Part shown: piece after piece, positions 45,092 through 53,190 of the stretch | Layout: each line of letters opens with the position of its first letter | Position numbering within the stretch: position 1 is the stretch's first letter | Source: Candidatus Saccharimonadota bacterium | GTDB lineage: Bacteria > Patescibacteriota > Saccharimonadia > Saccharimonadales > Saccharimonadaceae | DNA: 61,663 bases | Assembly: GCA_017510985.1 (NCBI GenBank) | Contig: JAFWLR010000012.1 | Span: 1 to 61,663 of the forward strand | Direction of reading: 5' to 3' | Translations under genes and position numbers: made by a program | Notes under the pieces: generated by a model | Database searches by the model: none | Told to the model about the DNA's origin: nothing | Seen by the model: only the letters and a program-made list of their open reading frames with translations

Positions 45092-47107
45092 ATGGATTTG
45101 ATGGAACCGGTGGAGAGTTTAAAGGGGGTGGGGCCGAAAACGGCGGAGATTTTGCGAAAATTTGGCATTAAGACCGTGAAAGATTTTCTCTATAATCTGC
45201 CGCGAGATTACGAAAATTACCAGGCACCAACCTCTATTAATGAAATGCGACCAGGTAAGGTAGTAATAAAAGGGCAGATTAGTGACCTTACTACTCGGCG
45301 AGCGAAGCGACGCAACCTCTCTATTACCGAGGGGATAATCAGTGACTCCACAGGGGCGGTGAAAGTGGTATGGTTTAACCAAGGATACCGAGTGCGGCAG
45401 TTTGCACCAGAGAAGGAATATTTTTTTACTGGAAATTACGAGCTAAAAAATGGGCGCTATAGCCTGATTTCGCCTTCGGCGGCTGAAGTATCCCAAGTAG
45501 ATTTGAGGGCTGGTCTAGCGCCCGTTTACGTGGCTCATGGGGGGCTTAGATCAAATGATTTCCGACGATTAGTAGCGGGAGTAAGAGATAGATTCAGCGA
45601 AATCCCGGATCTGTTACCATCTGTACGTTCAGGGGTGAGAAGAGAGGCACTATACTACGTGCATTTTCCAAATTCTCTCAAATCAGCCCAGGGGGCGCGG
45701 GATTATTTGGCTTACGAAGAGTTGTTTGAGCTAATTTTGGCCGCCAAATTGAATCGGCGGGAAAATGATAAGTTGCAAGCCTTTAAGATACCATTTAAAC
45801 TAGAGAAAATTAAGAGGTTTCTGAATAGGCTGCCGTTTGAGCTGACGGGGGCGCAAAAACGAGCGGCGTGGGAAATTTTTCAAGACATGGAAAAAACTGA
45901 GCCGATGAACAGGCTATTGCAGGGGGATGTAGGCTCAGGTAAGACAATGGTGGCGGCAATGAGCGCCTACGAGGTAGCCTCGAATGGTTATCAGATAGCG
46001 TTGCTAGCGCCTACAGCTGTCCTAGCTACACAACATTATGACAGTTTAGTCAAGATGTTGACATCGTTGGGAGTGAGGGTAGCGCTCTTAACGGGGGCAA
46101 CTAAGAAAAAGACTGATTTGAAAACTCAGATTAAACAGGGAAAGATAGATTTAGTGATTGGTACCCATGCGTTGCTTACTGATGATACTGAGTTTAAACA
46201 ACTGGGGCTAGTGATTATAGACGAGCAGCACCGGTTTGGAGTGGAACAGAGACAAAAATTAATGCTTAAATCGCCTACAGGATTAGCGCCCCACCTCTTA
46301 GCTATGACTGCTACTCCTATACCACGTTCCCTACAATTAACAGTGTTTGGAGATTTGGATGTCTCAGTCTTGAATGAGATGCCAAAGGGGCGACAGCCAA
46401 TTAAAACTCGAATTTTGCGCGAAATTGAGATGCGCGAACAATTATATCCGAGAATTATTGATACAATAGAGGCGGGAAACCAGGTATATTGGATTTGTAA
46501 GGCAATAGACGATGATCCTCGGACGGAGACCACCTCAGTTAAATCTCGCTACGCTAAATTGCAAAAACTATTTCCAAAAGCAAGAGTAGAGTTTTTGCAT
46601 GGACGGATGAAACCGGCAGAGAAAGATACTATTATGGAAAAGTTTACTCAGGGCGAAGTTCAAATATTAGTATCTACCACAGTAGTAGAAGTGGGGGTGG
46701 ATGTGCCAAATGCTACCTTGATGATAATAGAAAACGCTGAAAGTTACGGTCTGGCACAACTACATCAGTTGCGGGGGCGAGTGGGGCGAGGGAAAGTGGC
46801 TTCGAGTTGTTATCTGTTGACTTCTGGAGAAATGCAACCTTCTAGGCGACTCATAGAGCTAGAAAAATCTTGCGACGGATTTCATTTGGCAGAAGTAGAT
46901 CTGAAATTACGGGGGCCGGGGGAAATTTATGGAGCTTTACAGCATGGAGCGTTGGATTTACGTATCGCGACTTTCTCGGACACGCATTTGATTCACCGAG
47001 CCCAGAGAGACGTAGAGAAATTTTTGCAAAATCCGGAAAATATGATAAAATATCAGGAACTGATGGCGGGGATTACGAAATATCAACAGATTACAACCTT
47101 GAATTAA
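45092..47107 (+). CDS. recG: ATP-dependent DNA helicase RecG
   Basis: This 671-residue helicase remodels stalled forks and Holliday junctions. The wedge/OB domain comes first, with GVGPKTAEILRKFG and YNLPRDYENY; helicase motifs are LLQGDVGSGKTMVA (I), VIIDEQHRFGVEQR (II), TATPIPRSLQL (III) and VSTTVVEVGVDVPNA with QLRGRVGRG (V and VI). Leaderless: TATAAT at 45080-45085. rsmD begins one base after the stop. Confidence 0.97.
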   Translation: MDLMEPVESLKGVGPKTAEILRKFGIKTVKDFLYNLPRDYENYQAPTSINEMRPGKVVIKGQISDLTTRRAKRRNLSITEGIISDSTGAVKVVWFNQGYRVRQFAPEKEYFFTGNYELKNGRYSLISPSAAEVSQVDLRAGLAPVYVAHGGLRSNDFRRLVAGVRDRFSEIPDLLPSVRSGVRREALYYVHFPNSLKSAQGARDYLAYEELFELILAAKLNRRENDKLQAFKIPFKLEKIKRFLNRLPFELTGAQKRAAWEIFQDMEKTEPMNRLLQGDVGSGKTMVAAMSAYEVASNGYQIALLAPTAVLATQHYDSLVKMLTSLGVRVALLTGATKKKTDLKTQIKQGKIDLVIGTHALLTDDTEFKQLGLVIIDEQHRFGVEQRQKLMLKSPTGLAPHLLAMTATPIPRSLQLTVFGDLDVSVLNEMPKGRQPIKTRILREIEMREQLYPRIIDTIEAGNQVYWICKAIDDDPRTETTSVKSRYAKLQKLFPKARVEFLHGRMKPAEKDTIMEKFTQGEVQILVSTTVVEVGVDVPNATLMIIENAESYGLAQLHQLRGRVGRGKVASSCYLLTSGEMQPSRRLIELEKSCDGFHLAEVDLKLRGPGEIYGALQHGALDLRIATFSDTHLIHRAQRDVEKFLQNPENMIKYQELMAGITKYQQITTLN

Positions 47108-47108
47108 A

Positions 47109-47702
47109 ATGAATACAGTGAAAATTACAGCAGGAAAATATCGGGGGCTAACTTTAGTTACCCCAGGAGAGGGTACACACCCAATGGGAGCAAGAGAGCG
47201 ATTGGCGCTGTTTAATATGATTGCAGGTTATCTAGAGGGGGCTAGGATACTGGATGCTTATGCCGGTAGCGGGGCGCTGGGGATAGAGGCATTGTCCCGT
47301 GGAGCAAATGAAGCGTTATTTGTAGAGAAGAGCCATGTGGCGATGCGGACGATTATGATGAATTGCGCCGCTCTAGGATTGAGAGACGAAGAGGTAGCAT
47401 TCTATCGGGGGTCAGTGGCAGAATTTGACCGAAAAATAGTACAGGGGCGAGGCTTAGTAGTGGATCCTAGAATGGCAATGGCGACGATGAGCTTCCCGGA
47501 TAAGGTAGAGGTGATTTTGGCTGACCCGCCGTATGATAACTTTGTGCCAGAGGAAATTGGACATTTGGCTAATGACTATTTGAGTAAAGGAGGGATTTTG
47601 GGATTGTCACACCCGGGGGAAACGCCAGAATTGACAGGTTTGAATTTGCTAAAAACCAAAAAATATGCTGGGGCACGAATTTCAATTTACCAACAAGGGT
47701 AG
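47109..47702 (+). CDS. rsmD: 16S rRNA (guanine-966-N2)-methyltransferase RsmD
   Basis: This 197-residue enzyme has the SAM motif LDAYAGSGALGIEALSRGA and catalytic ADPPYD; the N-terminus KITAGKYRGLTLVTPGEGTHPM is typical. A short segment GRGLVVDPRMAMATMSFPDK before the DPPY strand is slightly longer than usual but lacks any palindromic element. Co-transcribed with recG. Confidence 0.93.
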   Translation: MNTVKITAGKYRGLTLVTPGEGTHPMGARERLALFNMIAGYLEGARILDAYAGSGALGIEALSRGANEALFVEKSHVAMRTIMMNCAALGLRDEEVAFYRGSVAEFDRKIVQGRGLVVDPRMAMATMSFPDKVEVILADPPYDNFVPEEIGHLANDYLSKGGILGLSHPGETPELTGLNLLKTKKYAGARISIYQQG

Positions 47703-47860
47703 AATTGCAAATAATCGGTGTTTTATGGTATTACTATTGCTTTTTTTGGATAAATGTGCTATAATGAGGAAGTTATATATACTGATAATGGGGGTGGTTA
47801 TATCTGGTAGTATAAGGACCTTAAATCGTTTCTTGAAAAAACCTAGAGAAAGGGGATGCG

Positions 47861-48526
47861 ATGGGCTCATTAAGCCAAAAAACGCAGCAGAAGCTCATGG
47901 TTGCCACCCTAGAAGGGTGGTACGTGGGGCTCGAGAAAATCGAGTTCCCGATGGAGGAGCTGCCGGATGACCCGGCGGAGTTGATCAAAGATGGTGAAGT
48001 CAGCACCCCAGCAAAGGTTTGGGGGCTGCTCAATAACGACGAGCGATTCGTCAACAAGCATCATCTAGTAATATACCCTGGTCTCCTCAAGAGGCATGTG
48101 GTATGGGTACAGACAGCTATAAAACTAGGGACGGGCCCGCTTGGACTCCTGGAAAGGCATCCGAACCTGGCCTTGCCACTGGGGTTAACTGGTGTGTCTT
48201 ATATTAAAAGTACACTAGAAGACGCCAAGGACGAAATCAACGGTTTCGGCTTGGGTCGAGACCCTAAACAAAATGTGCTAGGCGGTTTTCCTTATCCTAG
48301 CGTAATCGGTCTGTTTTACGCAGAGCGAGAACGACTGTGGAAAAAGTATGGTCTTCAGGACTTCTATGCGATGTTTCGCTTTATTGCGAAATCATCGCAA
48401 TACCTGAAGGGCTGGCCGGAAGACCTGTCGCGCCCATTCAACGAGAACTGGGATCTGACGCTAGAGGCTATGAAAAAGGTTTATAGCCAACAGCGCGAAA
48501 TCGAACCCAGAGCTAAGAGGGGTTAA
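47861..48526 (+). CDS. Hypothetical soluble protein
   Basis: This 221-residue protein has no membrane segment. It contains VATLEGWYVGLEKIEFPMEE and LKGWPEDLSRPFNENWDLT. GC content is clearly higher than in neighbours. A TATAAT at about 47758 gives a leader of about 95 bases. No family recognised; a lineage-specific or transferred gene is possible. Confidence 0.72.
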   Translation: MGSLSQKTQQKLMVATLEGWYVGLEKIEFPMEELPDDPAELIKDGEVSTPAKVWGLLNNDERFVNKHHLVIYPGLLKRHVVWVQTAIKLGTGPLGLLERHPNLALPLGLTGVSYIKSTLEDAKDEINGFGLGRDPKQNVLGGFPYPSVIGLFYAERERLWKKYGLQDFYAMFRFIAKSSQYLKGWPEDLSRPFNENWDLTLEAMKKVYSQQREIEPRAKRG

Positions 48527-48540
48527 AAGTTCGAGAAACA

Positions 48541-48590
48541 AAAAACCGGGGATTTACAAGGTCCGCAAACTCACCTTGCCCCGGTTTTTT
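48541..48590 (+). terminator. Terminator after hypothetical gene
   Basis: AAAAAACCGGGG and CCCCGGTTTTTT pair, with inner CAAGGT and ACCTTG also pairing; a long, near-symmetric terminator. Confidence 0.88.
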
Positions 48591-48681
48591 GATTTTTGTG
48601 AATAGAATAAAAGTGAACTCTGAAACATAAGCTTGCATTTTTAGCAAAAGTGTGATATAATGGTCGTATAAGGAGTTTTTT

Positions 48682-49113
48682 ATGTATTATCAAGATGAAA
48701 CAGATAAGAAGGAGCGCCGAAAAATTATCATCGTGGCGACTGTAGCAGCGGTGGTGATTTTGCTTTTGATTGTGGCGATTGTGGTGGTAGCGACTAAGAA
48801 ATCGGCCAATCATAATGTGGCAACGGTAGCGGAAACGACCCAAACTACAGAAAATGAAACTGAACAAAAGAATACCGACGAGCAAAAAGCGGCGGAGTCC
48901 AAAACTGAAGAAACCACAAAGTCTGAAGCTAAGGAAACTGCAACTATTGGCAGTTTGTCGACAGGTAGTACAAATAGTTCAACCTCTAGCAACACTGGTA
49001 GCAATGATAAAATGCCTTCTACTGGACCAGAGGAAGTTTTGCCAATTGCCTTGATAGCTGGAACATTAGTGGCTTATTTGTCCTCCCGAGCAATAGCAAA
49101 ACACGAAGCGTAA
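48682..49113 (+). CDS. Small surface protein with LPXTG-like C-terminus
   Basis: This 143-residue protein has an N-terminal membrane segment (about 14-38), a Thr/Glu/Lys/Ser-rich disordered stretch and a C-terminal MPSTGPEEVLPIALIAGTL hydrophobic segment with basic end, the layout of a sortase substrate with MPSTG in place of LPXTG. AAGGAG precedes the ATG. No sortase gene is in the window. Confidence 0.75.
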   Translation: MYYQDETDKKERRKIIIVATVAAVVILLLIVAIVVVATKKSANHNVATVAETTQTTENETEQKNTDEQKAAESKTEETTKSEAKETATIGSLSTGSTNSSTSSNTGSNDKMPSTGPEEVLPIALIAGTLVAYLSSRAIAKHEA

Positions 49114-49123
49114 AACCAATTAT

Positions 49124-49154
49124 AAAAAAGAGCGAGCTGAACGGCTCGCTTTTT
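49124..49154. terminator. Bidirectional terminator
   Basis: AAAAAAGAGCGAGC-TGAAC-GGCTCGCTTTTT lies between the surface protein gene and the convergent tRNA gene and can end both. Confidence 0.88.
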
Positions 49155-49165
49155 GTGGCTGAGTA

Positions 49166-49250
49166 TGGTGCCCGGGACAGGATTTGAACCTGCACACCTT
49201 GCGGCATATGCTCCTAAGGCATACGTGTCTACCAATTCCACCACCCGGGC
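49166..49250 (-). tRNA. tRNA-Leu (UAG)
   Basis: On the minus strand the acceptor stem GCCCGGG pairs with CCCGGGC, the T-loop is GGTTCAAATCC, the anticodon loop CTTAGGA gives anticodon UAG (codon CUA), and there is a variable arm as expected for leucine. The 3' CCA is encoded. Confidence 0.96.
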
Positions 49251-49317
49251 GTGACTTAATTATACCACACTTTAGCACAAAATATATATGATATAATAAG
49301 GAAAAGGAGGTCACCAT

Positions 49318-49563
49318 ATGGAATTTGTGAGGTTAAAGTATGCCAACAATAAGCTAATTAACGCGGATATCAAAGAACACCGCGAAATTATCGAGGAATA
49401 TATTGAGAAAAAAGGCTATGAATATCTAGGGTTTATCCCGGTGCTGTTTGGGCCGAGTGGAAAAACTTTGGAAGTGGACTTGATTTTTCGCAAGCCAGAA
49501 GAAACGAAAAAAGAAGAGGTAAAAGCGACAAAAGATGAGAAACAATTAGAAAAGCGAAAATAA
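49318..49563 (+). CDS. Small conserved-type protein, DUF4177-like
   Basis: This 81-residue protein has an ideal AAAGGAGGT site eight bases before ATG. A strand-helix-strand pattern, with EEYIEKKGYEYLGFIPV, is like the DUF4177 group of small proteins, followed by a Lys/Glu-rich tail. Function unknown. Confidence 0.72.
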   Translation: MEFVRLKYANNKLINADIKEHREIIEEYIEKKGYEYLGFIPVLFGPSGKTLEVDLIFRKPEETKKEEVKATKDEKQLEKRK

Positions 49564-49670
49564 AATTCACGTATGACGAATTTAGCTAAAGACAAATTTA
49601 ATCAGACATCCGATTGTTGGTGAGAAAAATAAAAAATCTAAAAAAATAATGTGATATAATGATAAGCAGG

Positions 49671-51257
49671 ATGGGGAAAATTGCCAAATATTTGAATCAG
49701 TTGACGGTGGGGAATGTTTTTGATAATCCAGAGGTACTAGAGAATTACGCGACGGATCGTTCGGCGCTAAAAATTAAACCTAAGTTCGTAGCTTTTCCGG
49801 AATCAACAGACGACATTCGGAAATTGCTCAAATTTTTTAACCAATTATCAGAAAAAAATATTAAAGTTCCGATAGCGGCACGTGGTAATGGGCAAGGCAA
49901 AGGTGGTGCGGCGCTGACGAACGGTATTATTATCTCGACAGAGAAGCTAAATAAACTATTAGAAATAGACCCGCGCGAAAGGCTAGTGCACGTACAAGCG
50001 GGGATCACGCTGAAAGAATTGAATACCGCATTGTCAGTATCAGGACTAACGTTGCCAATAGATGGACACGAAGACGACACAATTGGCGGCCTGATAGCTA
50101 GCGCGCCAATAGATAATAAAGCGGGTAAATATGGTGGAATTCAAAATTATATTGAACGAATTGAAGCGGTATTAGCTAGTGGCGAATGTTTACAAACTAA
50201 CCGGCTAAAAAAATATGCCGTAGCAAAAAAAGCCGCTGAAAAAACTCCAGAAGGAGCAATTTATCGCAAAATCGCTAAAATCGTGCACGATAAAAAAGAT
50301 TTATTGTACGAAATTGAAGACGACCCGCATAATTTAGCAGGATATCCTGGTATTGCAAGAGCGTCGATTAAAGAAACGCTGGATTTGATGCCGCTGTTCT
50401 TTGGCTCGGAGGGGACGCTGGGAATAATTTCGGAGGTAATTTTGAGAGCGGTGCCGTTAAAGAGCCGGCCTACGCGGGTGGTGACAACTTTTAAAGATAT
50501 CGCGACAGCGATTCGCTATATGAAAGAAATCGAAATTTTGAAGCCGGAAAAATTGGATTTGTATGATTTGAAGATTATTATGGAAGCGCGAGAGTCGGGA
50601 AAAAATTTGGATGGAGTGATTAGGCGGTTGGAAGATGGTTATGTAGTATTTACAAGCTTTGCCGAAAGAATAGGTAGCCGAGTGAAAAAGGTATTGTCTT
50701 TGCAAGAAAAGTTCCCACGTACGGTTAAGTTTATGATTGAGGATATTAATAACCGCGGGATAATCAATGAATTTGAAAATTCGCTAGTAAACTATTTGAG
50801 CTATGTCAAAAACGGTGAGAGAGTACCGATCTTGACGGATTTTTATTTACCGCCGTATAATTTGGAAAGTTTTTTGAAAGATTTGAAGATTTTAGCGGAA
50901 AAATTGGAACTAGATTTGGCGCTTTATGGTTCGTATGTAACAGGGATTTATAATTTACGCCCAAAATTTGATTTGGAAAAAGAAAACTATAGCAAGAGAG
51001 TTACAACATTCTTGAGGGCTGGGGCGTATATTATAGATCGCCAGGGCGGAAGATTGACGGGTGGTACACCGGAAGGACGTCTCAAGGCGGCAGTAGTAAA
51101 TGATGAGATGCCAGAACCGCGCAAAGAATTGTATGCCGAGATTAAGGATATTTTTGATCCGAAAGGGATTTTGAATGCAGACGTAAAGCTAGGGGCGGAG
51201 TCTAGATTTACTTTGACACACTTCAGAAATAGTAATCAGCCTAAAATTATCATCTAA
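49671..51257 (+). CDS. FAD-linked oxidase (GlcD/D-lactate dehydrogenase-like)
   Basis: This 528-residue flavoprotein has a PCMH-type FAD domain at about 35-230 with VPIAARGNGQGKGGAALTNG, IDGHEDDTIGGLIAS and LFFGSEGTLGIISEV, and a C-terminal cap ending FDPKGILNADVKLG. It probably oxidises a 2-hydroxy acid such as D-lactate or glycolate; substrate uncertain. The start MGKIAKYLNQ is chosen because TATAAT (49655-49660) overlaps the earlier in-frame ATG at 49659. Confidence 0.88.
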   Translation: MGKIAKYLNQLTVGNVFDNPEVLENYATDRSALKIKPKFVAFPESTDDIRKLLKFFNQLSEKNIKVPIAARGNGQGKGGAALTNGIIISTEKLNKLLEIDPRERLVHVQAGITLKELNTALSVSGLTLPIDGHEDDTIGGLIASAPIDNKAGKYGGIQNYIERIEAVLASGECLQTNRLKKYAVAKKAAEKTPEGAIYRKIAKIVHDKKDLLYEIEDDPHNLAGYPGIARASIKETLDLMPLFFGSEGTLGIISEVILRAVPLKSRPTRVVTTFKDIATAIRYMKEIEILKPEKLDLYDLKIIMEARESGKNLDGVIRRLEDGYVVFTSFAERIGSRVKKVLSLQEKFPRTVKFMIEDINNRGIINEFENSLVNYLSYVKNGERVPILTDFYLPPYNLESFLKDLKILAEKLELDLALYGSYVTGIYNLRPKFDLEKENYSKRVTTFLRAGAYIIDRQGGRLTGGTPEGRLKAAVVNDEMPEPRKELYAEIKDIFDPKGILNADVKLGAESRFTLTHFRNSNQPKIII

Positions 51258-51310
51258 GAACTAGAGTACTTGATAAATTTGTGATATAATCGTAGTAAAT
51301 AGGAGTTATT

Positions 51311-52588
51311 ATGAAAACTAAAGTGAAGAAACTATCTGATTCTCGGGTAGAAATTACAGTGACATTAGACGACAAAGATTTGAAAGTGGCACGAGAAAAG
51401 GCGTTGGAAAAATTAGCCAAAGAGGTGAAGGTAGAGGGGTTCCGCAAGGGTAAAGTGCCGACTAAAGTAGCGGAAAAATTTATTCCAGAAAATGATTTAA
51501 ACGCGGAAACGATTGATTTGGCAGTGAGAACGACAGTAATAGAGGCATTTCAGAAGGAATCCAAGTCACCGTTAGTGATTCCAAACGTAAATGTGACGAA
51601 ATATGTGCCAGGTGAGTCGGCCGAATACACTGCTACGGCAGATATTGTACCAGAGATTAAACTGGGCGATTATAAGAAGTTGGGCGTAAAGAAGCCGGAG
51701 GTAAAAGTTGCAGCGAAAGATATCGACAACGTGCTGGAACAACTTTCTGGTTCGTTTGCCGAGAAGAAGGTAGTGCGACGAGCAGCAGCGCTAGACGACG
51801 AAGTAATTATTGATTTTGTAGGCAAGAAAAATGGCGAACCCTTTGCTGGCGGCTCAGCTAAGGATTATAAGTTAGTATTGGGGTCTAAAACCTTTATTCC
51901 GGGATTTGAAGATGGAATTGTTGGGCACGAGGTGGGGGATAAGTTTGAACTTAAATTGACTTTCCCGAAAGATTATGGCGTAAAAGATTTAGCTGGTGCC
52001 AAAACTGTGTTTGAGGTGCTTTTGAAACAAGTGAATGAGATTAAAAAAGCGCCAATTGACGACGAAATGGCGAAGAAATGTGGACCCTTTAAGACTTTGG
52101 ATGAGCTGAAGGCGGATATTAAGAAAAATTTAACGGCGCAAAATGAACACCGAACGGAAGAGAAATTTAAAGATGATTTAGTGAAGGCTTTGGTAAAGAA
52201 ATCTACCGTACCGGCACCAGAGATTTTGATCGATGATCAAGTGCGAGCGATTAAAGACGACGTGACAAGGAATGCGGCGGCGCGAGGGATGGAGTTTGAA
52301 GATTTTTTGGAAGCTAATGGAACGAATTTGGAAGAGTGGGAAAAGGAAGCTCGCAAGGCGGCCGAAATGCGAGTAAAAGGTTCGTTGGCTTTGCAGACTT
52401 TGGCAGTAGAAAATAAAATTACCGTGTCAGATGATGAAGTGGCGGCAAAAATTAGTGAATTGAAAGATGTGTACAAAAAATCTTCCGAAGCAATGAAATC
52501 TTTGAAGGATCCAAATGTCAAGATGAACATTCGGAATCGGCTAGTGATCGAAAAGACTTTAGACTTCTTAGTGAAAGCAAATTCATAA
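51311..52588 (+). CDS. tig: Trigger factor
   Basis: This 425-residue ribosome-bound chaperone and peptidyl-prolyl isomerase has the ribosome-docking signature VEGFRKGKVPTKVAEKF, the FKBP domain (about 150-235) with DDEVIIDFVGKKNGEPF and FIPGFEDGIVGHEVGDKF, and the C-terminal chaperone arms. AGGAG precedes the ATG, so this gene has a conventional leader. The terminator at 52599-52628 follows. Confidence 0.96.
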   Translation: MKTKVKKLSDSRVEITVTLDDKDLKVAREKALEKLAKEVKVEGFRKGKVPTKVAEKFIPENDLNAETIDLAVRTTVIEAFQKESKSPLVIPNVNVTKYVPGESAEYTATADIVPEIKLGDYKKLGVKKPEVKVAAKDIDNVLEQLSGSFAEKKVVRRAAALDDEVIIDFVGKKNGEPFAGGSAKDYKLVLGSKTFIPGFEDGIVGHEVGDKFELKLTFPKDYGVKDLAGAKTVFEVLLKQVNEIKKAPIDDEMAKKCGPFKTLDELKADIKKNLTAQNEHRTEEKFKDDLVKALVKKSTVPAPEILIDDQVRAIKDDVTRNAAARGMEFEDFLEANGTNLEEWEKEARKAAEMRVKGSLALQTLAVENKITVSDDEVAAKISELKDVYKKSSEAMKSLKDPNVKMNIRNRLVIEKTLDFLVKANS

Positions 52589-52598
52589 AGTTGCCTTG

Positions 52599-52628
52599 AA
52601 TAGCCCCGCCAACTGGCGGGGCTATTTT
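52599..52628 (+). terminator. Terminator after tig
   Basis: AATAGCCCCGCC-AACT-GGCGGGGCTATTTT is a perfect strong hairpin. Confidence 0.92.
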
Positions 52629-52767
52629 GAATTTTAGCTTTGATGGGTTTCGGCAGATTTTGGCGAATTGTGTGGATTGATTTTTTATGGTTGATTTTGA
52701 TGGGAATGTGAATTATAATAAAAGAGCAATAGTTCAATGATTATTTATTTTATGTCATAGCCAATAG

Positions 52768-52872
52768 AAATGGCATCATAGGGTGTCCAATTGGTTATGA
52801 TAATCGTTGGACTATTGCACCCCCTGTGGTGCCATTTTTGTATACGCCTTTTGCTAAAATGGCACCGCTGGG
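52768..52872 (+). promoter_or_regulatory. Structured FISUMP leader, copy 3
   Basis: AAATGGCATCATAGGG lies inside stem TCATAGCC/GGTTATGA, then CCCTGTGGTGCCATTTTT, GTATACGCC and AAAATGGCACCGCTGGGAAA. Matches copies at 16441 and 33027 in order and spacing. Here a 273-bp inverted-repeat element separates it from the gene start at 53191. Confidence 0.68.
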
Positions 52873-52882
52873 AAACATTAAC

Positions 52883-53155
52883 AAATAGAATGGGTAGGAA
52901 TCCAAAACTGTAATTTCTGTGAGCGGTTCACTTCGCGCCTGAATTAAAATCATAATTTCAGGCAGGTCTTCGCCGAAATTATCAGACAAATTCTGAGTTA
53001 ATCATTTCTATATATAATTTATTTACTATATATATTATGCATAGGAATTCCACTCAGCCAGTTTCGGACTCGGGACCTGTGAAATTATGATTTTAATTAG
53101 GGCTCGTTTAATGCTCACATAAATTAAGTTTTGGATTCTAATAATCATTCTATTT
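52883..53155. repeat. Large inverted-repeat element, copy 2
   Basis: Arms AAATAGAATG and CATTCTATTT, then GGAATCCAAAACTG with AGTTTTGGATTC, then GCCTGAATTAAAATCAT with ATGATTTTAATTAGGGC make one long imperfect hairpin. GTGAGCGGTTCACTTCGCGCC matches copy 1. Inserted between the leader and start codon of the FISUMP gene, so it would lie in the 5' UTR or carry its own promoter. Confidence 0.78.
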
Positions 53156-53190
53156 AATCAACATAACCAAAAGGCAAAGAAAGGCAATAC

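Noticed and set aside
47665-47970. 101-residue frame between rsmD and the 47861 gene
   Set aside because: It overlaps the end of rsmD and the start of the better-supported gene, and its protein has no natural composition.
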